Source: Thermobacillus xylanilyticus
GTDB taxonomy: Bacteria; Bacillota; Bacilli; Paenibacillales; Paenibacillaceae
Direction: 5' to 3'
DNA: 64,000 nt
Assembly (NCBI RefSeq): GCF_907165215.1
Contig: NZ_CAJRAY010000024.1
Coordinates: 24,625 to 88,624, forward strand
A program made the translations under genes and the position numbers. Shown here in pieces: positions 1-8,619 of this stretch. The notes beneath the pieces were generated by a model that worked only from the letters and a program-made list of their open reading frames with translations, made no database searches and was not told the origin of the DNA. Each line of letters opens with the position of its first letter. The first letter of the stretch is position 1.

Positions 1-8
1 CAGTGGGC

Positions 9-147
9 CCAATAACGGCACGAGGTGCCGTTATTGGCGTCGCTGAGCGCCCGGTCTCGCGCGTCATCGGCATTTAACGGCATTTGGTGCCGTTAATCGC
101 CCGTCAGAGCGCGGCAAAGAGCCAAATTACGGCACAAGGTGCCGTTA
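9..147. repeat. Three intergenic palindromes, TAACGGCA family
   Basis: Three short inverted repeats share the arms TAACGGCA(C) and (G)TGCCGTTA. The copy at 9-37 has a perfect 13-bp stem and a 3-nt loop; the others are at 74-96 and 128-147. None has a T-tract, so they do not look like terminators. Five more copies occur at 55364-55615, which makes this a dispersed extragenic palindrome family. Function unknown. Confidence 0.8.
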
Positions 148-156
148 GAGGCGGCC

Positions 157-822
157 TTATAATAGTTTCACTTTTGATCGGACAAGCTGGTAGCTGTGAA
201 ACCGACGGGTGCCATTCACCGGTTCCAGATAACCGTCGCCAGCCAACTCCCTCAACAGCTTGCGGGCGGTTTTGTCGCCGACTCCCAATAATCCCTGGAT
301 CTCTGACGGTTTGACCGGCCCCGGCGAATATGCGGCATACCGCAGGATTTCTCTTTTCATAACCGGCAATTCGACATAGGGGTCTCTGCCTCCAAACAAT
401 CGCCCCAGCAGTTGAAGAACGACCTGCTGACATTTCCGGGGATGGTTCTCGATATCATCCGCCGAGAAACGGAGCACCCGCCAGTCGTCGATGACCAGGT
501 GGTTCTGGCGCGTCAGGTCGTCCGAGAATTTGTGCCGGTCCGCGTATCTGGCATGCGGCCCGAATCCGTCCGCTTCCAGGCATATCCGGTGGGGCATGCG
601 AAGATACGCGAAGTCCAGAAACCGGACGCCGTCCTTGAAATCTGCAACTTCGTATTCCGCATGCAGGTGCTCGAACGAACCGACCGCAGGCCACCAGACG
701 TTCTGGAGCAGCTTTCTTTCCAAATAGCCGTGCTCCTGCAGCCGCCTGCGCCGTTCTCCCGCACTGGCCGCAATCTGCCGCTTCATCCATGCGTCATAAT
801 GAGTCTCGAATGTCCGATCCAT
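157..822 (-). CDS. DUF559/Vsr-like putative nuclease with C-terminal winged-helix-like domain
   Basis: A 221-residue protein of unproven function. Its middle part (FLDFAY, then LEADGFG, then WRVLRFSADDI) resembles the restriction-endonuclease-like fold of DUF559/Vsr proteins, where the Asp and the Glu-x-Asp would bind metal. The last 70 residues (SEIQGLLGVGDKTARKLLREL, followed by a wing-like stretch) look like a helix-turn-helix. The start at 822 is chosen because AAAGGAG lies just upstream; a longer in-frame extension to 924 has no ribosome site. It stands alone, opposite to bcp. The role could be a regulator or a nuclease; the fold assignment is by eye. Confidence 0.6.
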   Translation of the reverse strand: MDRTFETHYDAWMKRQIAASAGERRRRLQEHGYLERKLLQNVWWPAVGSFEHLHAEYEVADFKDGVRFLDFAYLRMPHRICLEADGFGPHARYADRHKFSDDLTRQNHLVIDDWRVLRFSADDIENHPRKCQQVVLQLLGRLFGGRDPYVELPVMKREILRYAAYSPGPVKPSEIQGLLGVGDKTARKLLRELAGDGYLEPVNGTRRFHSYQLVRSKVKLL

Positions 823-876
823 CAACCCGTCTCCTTTCGAAAAAAAATAACACCGCCCCTTCCGCTTCATGCGGTT

Positions 877-945
877 AATGGGACGGTGTGCTTCACGCGC
901 CACAATATTCATGCTGTCTGACAATGGGACGGTGCGCTACACGCG
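877..945. repeat. Imperfect 23-bp direct repeat
   Basis: The segment beginning AATGGGACGGTG and ending CACGCG occurs at 877-899 and again at 923-945, 46 bp apart, with two mismatches. It lies between the putative nuclease gene and bcp. It may be a small tandem duplication; no function is evident. Confidence 0.6.
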
Positions 946-1086
946 TTGTTGCCACCTCCATGCTACCCGGCTGCCTGGAAAAAATCAAGCGTTTGCCAAT
1001 TTGTGCGATTTTTGTCCGGAACGCAGCCCCGATTTTGATACAATGAATATTTAGATGTAAGGATTTCGAGGGAGGAACGCGCGGCC

Positions 1087-1596
1087 ATGACACTGTCCAT
1101 CGGAGCGAAGGCGCCCGATTTCACACTGCCTTCGGCGGACGGGGATATCCGATTGAGCGATTTTCGCGGGAAACTTGTGGTGTTGTACTTCTATCCGAAG
1201 GATATGACGCAGACCTGCACGCAGCAGGCGTGCGGATTCCGGGATGCCTACAGCGAACTGACGGCACATGGCGCGGTCGTCATCGGCGTCAGCACGGATG
1301 AAGTCGAACGCCACATCCGGTTCCGGGACAAATACGGACTTCCTTTTCTGCTCTTGTCCGATCCGGATCACGAAGTGTGCGAGAAGTACGGCGTATGGCA
1401 GCAGAAGAAAATGTACGGACGCGAGTATATGGGCATTGTTCGTTCGACGTTCCTGATCGACGAAGAAGGCAGACTGATCCGCGAGTGGCGGAATGTGCGT
1501 TTGAAGGGCCATATCGATGCGGTTCTGCAGGCGATCCGCGAGTACAGGGAGTCGACATCAACGGAGCAAAAATCGGCCGCCGCGCCGACGGTCTGA
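1087..1596 (+). CDS. bcp: Thioredoxin-dependent thiol peroxidase (Bcp/PrxQ peroxiredoxin)
   Basis: A 169-residue cytoplasmic peroxiredoxin of the AhpC/TSA fold that reduces hydroperoxides using thioredoxin. The active-site stretch YFYPKDMTQTC places the peroxidatic Cys at 44 and a second Cys at 49, the five-residue spacing of atypical two-Cys Bcp proteins. The usual Pro-Gly before the peroxidatic Cys is replaced by Gln-Thr, a modest variation. Start ATG with GGGAGG upstream. It is monocistronic, and guaA follows from its own promoter. Family assignment is secure. Confidence 0.92.
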   Translation: MTLSIGAKAPDFTLPSADGDIRLSDFRGKLVVLYFYPKDMTQTCTQQACGFRDAYSELTAHGAVVIGVSTDEVERHIRFRDKYGLPFLLLSDPDHEVCEKYGVWQQKKMYGREYMGIVRSTFLIDEEGRLIREWRNVRLKGHIDAVLQAIREYRESTSTEQKSAAAPTV

Positions 1597-1634
1597 CAGC
1601 AGTTGCAGGCGGTGCGCCTGGGCGCCCAAGCACG

Positions 1635-1664
1635 TTGACGCCCCGAAAATCCGTTCAGTATAAT
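1635..1664 (+). promoter_or_regulatory. Sigma-A promoter of guaA
   Basis: TTGACG at 1635-1640 and TATAAT at 1659-1664 are separated by 18 bp, close to consensus, and lie 29 bp before the guaA start codon. No purine riboswitch or PurR box is visible in the short leader. Confidence 0.75.
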
Positions 1665-1692
1665 TAGCGGTATGAATTGAGGGAGGCGTACC

Positions 1693-3231
1693 ATGGACAA
1701 GCCGAATGAACTCATCGTGGTGCTCGATTTCGGGGGCCAATACAACCAACTGATTGCCCGGCGCATCCGCGATCTGGGCGTGTACAGCGAGCTGCTGCCG
1801 TACAATACGCCGGCTTCGAAGCTGCGTGAACTGAATCCGAAAGGGATCGTCTTCTCCGGCGGCCCGAACAGCGTGTACGAAGAGAACGCGCCGCTCGTCG
1901 ATCCGGAAGTGTACGAGCTCGGGGTGCCGATCCTCGGCATCTGCTACGGCATGCAGATGATGTCGCATCAATTGAACGGCCGGGTGGAACGGGCGGGCAA
2001 GCGCGAATACGGCAAGGCCGAGATTGAATTCGAAGCGGATTGCCGGTTGATCAGCGGTCTCGACCGCCGGCAGACGGTATGGATGAGCCACAGCGACAAA
2101 GTCGTCGAACTGCCGCCGGGCTTCCGCGTCGACGCCCGCACGCCGAGCGCGCCGGTCGCCGCGATGAGCCATCCGGAGAAGCGTTACTACGCCGTCCAGT
2201 TCCATCCGGAAGTACGCCACTCCGTTTACGGCAACGAGATGATCCGCAATTTCCTGTTCGAGATCTGCGGATGCGAAGGCAACTGGTCGATGACGACGTT
2301 CATCGAGGACGCGGTCCGGGAGATCCGGGAGCAGGTCGGGGACAAAAAAGTGCTCTGCGCCCTCTCCGGCGGCGTCGATTCGTCCGTTGTCGCGGTGCTG
2401 GTCCACAAGGCGATCGGCGATCAGCTCACGTGCATGTTCATTGACCACGGCCTGCTGCGCAAGGGCGAAGCGGAGAGCGTCATGGAGACGTTCGCCGGCA
2501 AGTTCGACATGAAGGTCGTGAAGATCGACGCGAGCCGCCGGTTCCTGGACAAGCTGAAGGGCGTCGAAGACCCCGAGCAGAAGCGCAAAATCATCGGCAA
2601 CGAGTTCATCTACGTGTTCCAGGAGGAATCCGCGAAGTTTGACGACTTCGAGTTCCTCGCCCAGGGCACGCTCTATACCGACATCATCGAAAGCGGCACC
2701 GCCACGGCGCAGACGATCAAGTCGCACCACAACGTCGGCGGTCTGCCGGAGAACATGCAATTCAAGCTCGTCGAGCCGCTCAAGACGCTGTTCAAGGATG
2801 AAGTGCGCAAAGTCGGCGAAGCGCTCGGTCTTCCCGAGGAGATCGTGTGGCGCCAGCCGTTCCCGGGTCCGGGACTTGCGATCCGCGTCCTCGGCGAAGT
2901 GACGGAGGAGAAGCTGCGCATCGTGCGCGAGTCCGATGCGATCTTGCGCGAGGAGATCGCGAATGCCGGGCTGCACCGTGAGATCTGGCAATACTTCACC
3001 GCGCTGCCGAACATGAAGAGCGTCGGCGTCATGGGCGATGCCCGCACCTATTCCTACACGGTCGGCATCCGCGCCGTCACGTCGATCGACGGCATGACGG
3101 CCGACTGGGCGCGGATCCCGTGGGATGTGCTCGAACGCATCTCGGTTCGGATCGTGAACGAAGTGGACAACGTCAACCGCGTCGTCTACGACATTACATC
3201 GAAACCGCCGGCGACAATCGAATGGGAGTAA
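1693..3231 (+). CDS. guaA: GMP synthase (glutamine-hydrolysing)
   Basis: A 512-residue bifunctional enzyme that converts XMP, ATP and glutamine to GMP, the last step of guanine nucleotide synthesis. The N-terminal class I glutamine amidotransferase has Cys84 in GICYG and the His171/Glu173 pair in FHPEV. The ATP-pyrophosphatase P-loop SGGVDSS is at about 225-231, and the C-terminal dimerisation domain ends TIEWE. Length and motif order are standard. GGGAGG precedes the ATG. It complements the purine operon 40 kb downstream but is transcribed separately. Confidence 0.98.
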   Translation: MDKPNELIVVLDFGGQYNQLIARRIRDLGVYSELLPYNTPASKLRELNPKGIVFSGGPNSVYEENAPLVDPEVYELGVPILGICYGMQMMSHQLNGRVERAGKREYGKAEIEFEADCRLISGLDRRQTVWMSHSDKVVELPPGFRVDARTPSAPVAAMSHPEKRYYAVQFHPEVRHSVYGNEMIRNFLFEICGCEGNWSMTTFIEDAVREIREQVGDKKVLCALSGGVDSSVVAVLVHKAIGDQLTCMFIDHGLLRKGEAESVMETFAGKFDMKVVKIDASRRFLDKLKGVEDPEQKRKIIGNEFIYVFQEESAKFDDFEFLAQGTLYTDIIESGTATAQTIKSHHNVGGLPENMQFKLVEPLKTLFKDEVRKVGEALGLPEEIVWRQPFPGPGLAIRVLGEVTEEKLRIVRESDAILREEIANAGLHREIWQYFTALPNMKSVGVMGDARTYSYTVGIRAVTSIDGMTADWARIPWDVLERISVRIVNEVDNVNRVVYDITSKPPATIEWE

Positions 3232-3243
3232 AGCAGATGAGCC

Positions 3244-3280
3244 GACAGCTCCGCATATGCGGGGCTGTCTTGTTGTTTTG
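3244..3280 (+). terminator. Rho-independent terminator after guaA
   Basis: GACAGC, an inner CCGCATATGCGG hairpin and GCTGTC form a long stem at 3244-3269, followed by a T-rich tract (TTGTTGTTTTG). It starts about 12 bp after the guaA stop codon. Confidence 0.8.
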
Positions 3281-3422
3281 CCCGCGCAATCAGGGGAAAA
3301 TCGACAATTTTTTCGAATTTCATGTCCAATTTGTGGCCGCAGTTACAGAAATGCGGGATGGGTCTATGGTATGATCTTACTGGTTCAATATTTTTGAAGT
3401 AGTCATAATGGAGTGGATTTTC

Positions 3423-4439
3423 ATGCGGTGGGTACCAACCTCAGAACTAGAAGAAGGAGACAGGCTGGGGCGTCCGCTGTACACGACGGACGGCCGCTTG
3501 ATTTTGTCGAGCGGACAGGTGCTGACCCGGAGAATGATAAGCGGCCTGATCCGGATGAATGTCGAAGGGGCGTACATCGACAACCGGCGGCCGAACGAAG
3601 TTTCGACAAGTCCCGTCAATCAGCTGGAAGTGCTGCGAGCCGCGGCGTTCGATGCCGTCCGGGGATTTTTCAATTCCGTGGCGGAGTCGGAAAGGCTGGA
3701 ACCGCGGCCGATCATGCGTCTGGCGAACGATATCGTCCGGCATGTCCTCACGGAGGCGGACGGCGGGTTCCAGATGAAGGAGCACCGCGCCGAAGCCGCC
3801 TATCTGTACGCGCACAGCGTCAACGTCTGCCTGCTTGCCGTCATGACGGGGATGAAGCTGGGCTACAGCGATCTTCAACTGAAGACGCTTGCGATCGGCG
3901 CGCTCCTGCACGATATCGGACGCGTGTCGAGACATGCGGTCAATCCGGAATATGATCACCCGCGCGTCGGCTTCGACCTGATGCGCCGGTATCCCGAACT
4001 GCCGCTTCTGTCGGCCCACGTGGTGCTGCAGCATCACGAGAAGGTGAACGGCACCGGATATCCGCTGGGGGTTCAGGGGGAACAGTTCCGGCAAGCGGCG
4101 CAGATTGTGGCCGTTGCGAACGATTATGACCATTTTGTCAACGAAATCGGCGAGAACCGGCTTCCCCATGAAGGAATTGAATACATCATGTCGAAGGTAG
4201 ACACGCATTATCATATTTCCGTCGTCCGCGCATTCGTCCAGAGCGTCACGCCATACCCCGTCGGCACCATGGTGCGGCTGTCGAACGGGATGGTCGGCAC
4301 CGTGGTCGAAATGCACAAAGGTCAACTTTCACGCCCGGTGATTCAGACGCACGATCACGGCTTGAGAATCGACCTGATGCATTTCCCGACGGAGTTTATC
4401 GAAGAAGTGATCCTGGAACCAGGTGCGGCAGCCGTCTGA
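3423..4439 (+). CDS. HD-GYP domain protein, probable cyclic-di-GMP phosphodiesterase
   Basis: A 338-residue cytoplasmic protein. The N-terminal 100 residues are a small domain often found before HD-GYP in Bacillales. The HD-GYP core shows LLHDIG for the HD pair and HHEKVNGTGYP for the GYP signature, where the usual Asp before Gly is Asn. The family hydrolyses cyclic di-GMP, but activity here is inferred. The start at 3423 is chosen over an upstream ATG at 3408 because GGAGTGG sits 6 bp before it, whereas 3408 has no ribosome site. It is followed within 40 bp by a Crp/Fnr regulator and may be cotranscribed with it. Confidence 0.85.
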   Translation: MRWVPTSELEEGDRLGRPLYTTDGRLILSSGQVLTRRMISGLIRMNVEGAYIDNRRPNEVSTSPVNQLEVLRAAAFDAVRGFFNSVAESERLEPRPIMRLANDIVRHVLTEADGGFQMKEHRAEAAYLYAHSVNVCLLAVMTGMKLGYSDLQLKTLAIGALLHDIGRVSRHAVNPEYDHPRVGFDLMRRYPELPLLSAHVVLQHHEKVNGTGYPLGVQGEQFRQAAQIVAVANDYDHFVNEIGENRLPHEGIEYIMSKVDTHYHISVVRAFVQSVTPYPVGTMVRLSNGMVGTVVEMHKGQLSRPVIQTHDHGLRIDLMHFPTEFIEEVILEPGAAAV

Positions 4440-4474
4440 GGCTGCGGGAACGGTGCCGGGGAGGAGTGTACAAG

Positions 4475-5170
4475 GTGTCAATCGATGCGGCGCGTCTCAG
4501 ATCCGCGATTCCTTTTTTTCGTGAAATGGATCCCGAAGTCACGGAAAGTCTCGCCCCGTATCTGACGGAGCGGACGTTCAAGAAAGGAACGGTCATTTTC
4601 GTTGAGGGCGACGAAGGGGACGATGTCTACTTCATTCGTTCCGGCGCCGTTCAGATCTATACGTTCGACGGCACGAAGAAAGTGATGTTGGCGTATCTGC
4701 GGGACGGCGATTATTTCGGCGAGATGGCGATGATGAAGCCGGGGGCGCAGCGCTCCGCGTCCGCGGAAGCGGCGCAGCTTACGAAGGTGTACGCCCTCAA
4801 ACGGAATGTGTTCGAGCGGCTCATCCTGGATCATCCGCGGCTGGCGCTCTATTTGCTGGATGATACGATGGAGCGGCTGCGCAAGGCGAATCAGCAGATC
4901 TACGATCTGACGTTCCTGAACGTGCGGACACGGATCATGAAGCGATTGCTGCGCCTGGCGCAGGAGAACGGAACGGAGACCCCGGAAGGGCTGTTGATCG
5001 GCATCAAGGTGACACACCAGCAGATAGCGGAAATGGTCGGCGCCGTACGCGAGACGGTGACGAAGGTGTTCAACGAATTGCAGGAAGAAGGGCTGATCGT
5101 CATCCGGCAAAAAATGATCCTTCTTCCGAATCCCGAGCTGCTCGTCAAACGGCTGCAGGAGGAAAACTGA
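4475..5170 (+). CDS. Crp/Fnr-family transcriptional regulator
   Basis: A 231-residue regulator with an N-terminal cyclic-nucleotide-binding-type beta barrel (KKGTVIFVEGDEGDDVYFI and DGDYFGEMAMM) and a C-terminal winged helix with recognition sequence THQQIAEMVGAVRETVTKVFNEL. It lacks an FNR-type N-terminal cysteine cluster, so it is unlikely to be an iron-sulfur oxygen sensor. The effector is unknown. The GTG start at 4475 has GGGGAGGAG 8 bp upstream; the GTG at 4466 overlaps that site. It lies 35 bp after the HD-GYP gene. Confidence 0.88.
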   Translation: MSIDAARLRSAIPFFREMDPEVTESLAPYLTERTFKKGTVIFVEGDEGDDVYFIRSGAVQIYTFDGTKKVMLAYLRDGDYFGEMAMMKPGAQRSASAEAAQLTKVYALKRNVFERLILDHPRLALYLLDDTMERLRKANQQIYDLTFLNVRTRIMKRLLRLAQENGTETPEGLLIGIKVTHQQIAEMVGAVRETVTKVFNELQEEGLIVIRQKMILLPNPELLVKRLQEEN

Positions 5171-5288
5171 ATCCAGCGCGGTTACGGGCGCCGGCCGGCT
5201 TGCCGCAGACGCGTTTCACGGGCTTTCGACCGAATGGCGGAGGCTTTTTTCATTAAAAATGGCTGGGAGATACAGGGTTCTGTTTCAA

Positions 5289-5302
5289 GGAAAGCGATTC
5301 CA
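5289..5302. promoter_or_regulatory. Possible CcpA (cre-like) site
   Basis: GGAAAGCGATTCCA is nearly palindromic and resembles the Bacillales cre consensus except for the first base. It lies about 60 bp upstream of the pbuG promoter. Single-site evidence, so weak. Confidence 0.25.
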
Positions 5303-5340
5303 ATCCGAACAAAAAGGTCGATTGCGGGCAAAACATTCGT
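5303..5340. promoter_or_regulatory. PurR box pair upstream of pbuG
   Basis: ATCCGAACAAAAA at 5303-5315 matches the PurR box core CCGAACA. A degenerate inverted partner (ATTCG at 5335-5339) follows. The gap between the two cores is 24 bp, identical to the gap in the purE promoter at 42101-42141. PurR represses purine genes and is relieved by PRPP in B. subtilis; binding here is inferred. Confidence 0.5.
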
Positions 5341-5348
5341 GAAACCCA

Positions 5349-5378
5349 TTGACAGCAGGCGACAAAGATCAGTAGAAT
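5349..5378 (+). promoter_or_regulatory. Sigma-A promoter of pbuG
   Basis: TTGACA at 5349-5354 and TAGAAT at 5373-5378 with an 18-bp spacer. The transcript would begin just before the riboswitch aptamer at 5405. Confidence 0.75.
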
Positions 5379-5404
5379 GAGGGAGAATTGTGAAAATCGG
5401 AAAA

Positions 5405-5479
5405 GCTTTTCGTATAATCCCGGGAATCTGGCTTGGGAGTCTCTACAAGGTCACCGTAAATGATCTTGCTACGAAAAGC
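5405..5479 (+). promoter_or_regulatory. Purine riboswitch, guanine/hypoxanthine class
   Basis: The P1 stem GCTTTTCGTA / TACGAAAAGC encloses the conserved core: TATAATCC, a GTCTCTAC junction and a CCGTAAA loop. The J3/1 strand reads GCTA, so the base-specifying position is C, which pairs with guanine or hypoxanthine rather than adenine. It is followed by an intrinsic terminator at 5533-5570. Ligand binding would favour termination and shut off the permease. Confidence 0.93.
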
Positions 5480-5532
5480 AGGGGAGTCGTCTGCATACCG
5501 GTCCGGCAGGCATAATTCTCCTGTTTTCGCAG

Positions 5533-5570
5533 AACCTATGGAGAGATGACCATCCTCCGTAGGTTTTTTC
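5533..5570 (+). terminator. Riboswitch expression-platform terminator
   Basis: AACCTATGGAG pairs with CTCCGTAGGTT over 11 bp with one G-T wobble, followed by TTTTTTC. It lies between the aptamer and the pbuG start, as expected for transcriptional attenuation. Confidence 0.9.
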
Positions 5571-5608
5571 TGTTTTCACAAATTTTGATGTGGGGGCGTT
5601 ATGGAGCT

Positions 5609-6952
5609 ATGGAACGTTTCTTCCGGCTCAAGGAACTCGGAACGAACATCCGCACGGAGCTGATGGCGGGACTTACGACCTTCATGACGATGGCGTACAT
5701 CCTGGCCGTCAACCCGGCCATCCTTCAAGGGGCGGGGCTGAACTTCTACTCGGTCTTCCTCGCGACGGCATTGGCTGCGGGCATTTTCACGATCGCCATG
5801 GGGCTGTTCGTCAACTTCCCGGTGGCGCTCGCGCCGGGCATGGGGCTGAACGCGTACTTCGCGGCGACGATCGCGACTTCCCAGGCCACGGGTGAGCCGA
5901 TCTCGCCGGCGGTGGGCCTGACGGCGGTATTCATCTCCGGGATCATCTTCATCATTCTGACGCTGACGCAAATCCGGCAAATGCTGGTGACGGCGGTTCC
6001 GGACAGCCTGAAGCATGCCATCACGGTCGGCATCGGCCTGTTCATCACGATCATCGGCCTCAAGAACAGCGGCATCATGTCGATTACGCCGGACGGGATC
6101 ATCGGCCTCGGTTCGCTGAAAGACGCGAATGTCTGGCTGACGATCATCGGCATCGTGCTGATCGCGGTCATGATGGTGCTGCGGGTTCCGGGCGCCATCC
6201 TGCTCGGCATCGTGCTGACGACGATCGTCGCGGCGATTACGGGCAATATCGGATCGATCGGCGATGACGCGCAGTGGGTGCCGGACTTCGGCGCGCTGAA
6301 CTTCTGGCATTTCGACTTCCAGGGCGCATTTGAAGTCGGTCTGGTCACGGTCATCCTGACGTTCACGTTCGTCGAACTGTTCGACACGTTCGGCACGCTC
6401 GTCGGCACGGCGAACCGGGCCGGCGTCGACACGAACACCAGTGAAGGCAAGAAGAAGATCGGCAAGGCGATGCTCGTTGACGCGATCTCCGTCAGCGGCG
6501 GCGCCATGCTCGGCACGAGCACGGTCACGGCGTTCGTCGAAAGCTCGTCCGGCATCGCGCAGGGCGGCCGCTCCGGCCTGACGGCCGTCACGACCGGCGT
6601 GCTCTTCCTGCTGGCGCTGTTCATCGCGCCGATCGTCGCGCTCGTCCCGGGTGCGGCCACGAGCGCGGCGCTCGTCATCGTCGGCGTGCTGATGATGCAA
6701 TCGGTGAAGAACATCAACTTCACCGACATGGTGTACGCGATTCCGGCGTTCCTGATGATCGTCATCATGCCGTTCACGTACAACATCGCCAACGGCATTT
6801 CCTTCGGCATCGTGTCCTACGTCGTCCTGGCGCTTGTCGCCAACCTGGCCGGCAAGACCGCGGAGGACGGCAGCAAGTACAAGATCCACTGGCTCATGTG
6901 GGTACTGGCAATTCTCATCCTGGCACGCTACATCTTCCTGAACGGGGAATAA
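5609..6952 (+). CDS. pbuG: Guanine/hypoxanthine permease, NCS2 AzgA/PbuG type
   Basis: A 447-residue integral membrane transporter with about 12 to 14 hydrophobic segments, importing hypoxanthine and guanine. The N-terminus MERFFRLKELG..ELMAGLTTFMTMAYILAVNP and the internal LFDTFGTLVGTANRAG are family signatures. The start at 5609 is chosen because the in-frame upstream extension to 5546 lies inside the riboswitch terminator; GGAG is only 2 bp away, but GGGGGCG lies further upstream. The guanine riboswitch and PurR boxes upstream agree with a purine-base substrate. Confidence 0.93.
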   Translation: MERFFRLKELGTNIRTELMAGLTTFMTMAYILAVNPAILQGAGLNFYSVFLATALAAGIFTIAMGLFVNFPVALAPGMGLNAYFAATIATSQATGEPISPAVGLTAVFISGIIFIILTLTQIRQMLVTAVPDSLKHAITVGIGLFITIIGLKNSGIMSITPDGIIGLGSLKDANVWLTIIGIVLIAVMMVLRVPGAILLGIVLTTIVAAITGNIGSIGDDAQWVPDFGALNFWHFDFQGAFEVGLVTVILTFTFVELFDTFGTLVGTANRAGVDTNTSEGKKKIGKAMLVDAISVSGGAMLGTSTVTAFVESSSGIAQGGRSGLTAVTTGVLFLLALFIAPIVALVPGAATSAALVIVGVLMMQSVKNINFTDMVYAIPAFLMIVIMPFTYNIANGISFGIVSYVVLALVANLAGKTAEDGSKYKIHWLMWVLAILILARYIFLNGE

Positions 6953-6968
6953 TCAGAAGTTTGCGGAA

Positions 6969-6996
6969 GCAGCGCTGGACCGGCGCTGCTTTTTTT
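6969..6996 (+). terminator. Terminator after pbuG
   Basis: GCAGCGC and GCGCTGC form a 7-bp stem around a 7-nt loop, followed by TTTTTTTG. Confidence 0.88.
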
Positions 6997-7139
6997 GTTT
7001 GGCGTGGGGCGGTAGCGTGTCGGTAATCAAGCGACGTGTTCGGTTTCTCATCACAGCATTGATTGTGGTTGATGGTGCGACTCTGCCCAACTTGGGTTGT
7101 GACCGGCAGTACCGACCTTGAAAACGATGTCGAAGTCCG

Positions 7140-8314
7140 GATTCAATCCACGCATCCGCGTGGGGTGCGACTCCTCAAGGATTCGATCAGCGCCTTTCGG
7201 ACGATCATACTTTCAATCCACGCACCCGCGTGGGGTGCGACTTCAGGCCGCGTTGTGCACCCTGCGCAAGCAGGTTCTTTCAATCCACGCACCCGCGTGG
7301 GGTGCGACGTCTCCAATCTGGAAAAAGCCATCGACATGTTTTGGCTTTCAATCCACGCACCCGCGTGGGGTGCGACCGCGCAGGGGGTTGCAAGGCGCAA
7401 CACGCGAACTCTTTCAATCCACGCACCCGCGTGGGGTGCGACTCGATCGACGTGACCAGTGACACATCCGCGACCGCTTTCAATCCACGCACCCGCGTGG
7501 GGTGCGACGATCTCGCGCTCGGATTCCTTCGACTGCTGCCGCTTTCAATCCACGCACCCGCGTGGGGTGCGACTACTTCGAAGTGATAGCGGTCTTCGGT
7601 ACGAAATGCTTTCAATCCACGCACCCGCGTGGGGTGCGACGCTAGTCCGAAAGGGCTAGGATGTCCCATTGAGAGGGACTTTCAATCCACGCACCCGCGT
7701 GGGGTGCGACTCGCGTTCGGTCGAGGATTCCTGTTGATCGTCCCACTTTCAATCCACGCACCCGCGTGGGGTGCGACGCGACCGCGCCACGGTTCCACCG
7801 GGTCCGGGTTGATCTTCTTTCAATCCACGCACCCGCGTGGGGTGCGACTCATCCACGGATCGGCGCAAGAAACCATAACCCGCTTTCAATCCACGCACCC
7901 GCGTGGGGTGCGACCGTCGCCGGGGATGCGTCCGAGCCGGGTGGACGTCTTTCAATCCACGCACCCGCGTGGGGTGCGACTTCACCGGCGACTGGCAAGG
8001 AGCCTGGGAAGGTGTCTTTCAATCCACGCACCCGCGTGGGGTGCGACTCTCCCCCTTGCAAGTACGTTTTAAGCACGTCCGCCTTTCAATCCACGCACCC
8101 GCGTGGGGTGCGACCCCGAACGCCTTCGCCTGCGTATCCACCCACCGCTCTTTCAATCCACGCACCCGCGTGGGGTGCGACCATACTGGATGAATGATCC
8201 CCTCTGAGACTGAACGCTTTCAATCCACGCACCCGCGTGGGGTGCGACTATGCTTACCCCCTCATTCCTAAATGTCCGCCGTCTTTCAATCCACGCACCC
8301 GCGTGGGGTGCGAC
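7140..8314 (-). CRISPR. Type I-C CRISPR array 1: 18 repeats, 17 spacers
   Basis: A 32-bp repeat recurs with a period of about 67 bp; spacers are mostly 33-39 nt. Read in crRNA orientation (minus strand) it begins GTCGCACCCCACGCGGG and ends GTGGATTGAAAG, the type I-C form. Repeat starts on the plus strand include 7140, 7210, 7277, 7345, 7411, 7477, 7542 and 7609, continuing to 8283. The repeat at 7140 is degenerate (at least two substitutions), which marks it as the old, leader-distal end. The leader therefore lies on the right, next to cas3. Open reading frames inside the array are artefacts of the repeats. Confidence 0.98.
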
Positions 8315-8481
8315 TGCATCGTGTATGCGCCCTTTAATTATAGCATTTTCCAGGTGTTTTCCGCGAACATGCAGAAATGATGCATTGTCTACCATCAAAT
8401 TTCATTGATTTTTCTTGATCTTGCCGTATCAATCTAAGAGCGCGAACCTCCTGGCAATTTTATGTGAGCTTGAGGTTCGCG
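8315..8481 (-). promoter_or_regulatory. Leader of CRISPR array 1
   Basis: This AT-rich stretch lies between array 1 and cas3. It carries a perfect 10-bp inverted repeat (CGCGAACCTC at 8441-8450, GAGGTTCGCG at 8472-8481) separated by 21 bp. A third copy of the same core is at 8362-8368, about 54 bp from the first repeat. Leader 2 has the same parts at the same distances. A TATAAT on the minus strand at 8342-8337 is a possible array promoter. Confidence 0.7.
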
Positions 8482-8535
8482 TAAATAAATTTTTCTCCAG
8501 TAAACAATCCTCGAAAGAAGGAGTTTCGATACTGA

Positions 8536-8552
8536 ATATCCAATATTAGGAC
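8536..8552. promoter_or_regulatory. Cas-promoter motif, copy 1 (upstream of cas3)
   Basis: ATATCCAATATTAGGACA contains the dyad AATAT-CCA-ATATT. A nearly identical string lies at the inferred transcription start of the cas5c operon (11235-11251). A GATACT at 8528-8533 may be the -10 box of cas3. A shared operator is inferred. Confidence 0.4.
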
Positions 8553-8619
8553 ACAGGAACTATCTTCCAAAGAACTATTCATTCATCTTCGTTTTCCCTT
8601 TAAGTCGGAGGTGCTGTCA

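Noticed and set aside
1012-1044. Promoter of bcp with TACAAT at 1039-1044
   Set aside because: The -10 box is plausible, but no -35 box at proper spacing is visible, so it was not listed as a feature.
5546-5608. N-terminal extension of the purine permease
   Set aside because: It lies inside the riboswitch terminator, and homologues begin at MERFF-like sequence.
7063-8398. Several overlapping open frames on both strands rich in STHPRGVR / IHAPAWGAT / SHPTRVRGLK
   Set aside because: They are translations of CRISPR array 1 repeats, with no ribosome sites and strict 67-bp periodicity.
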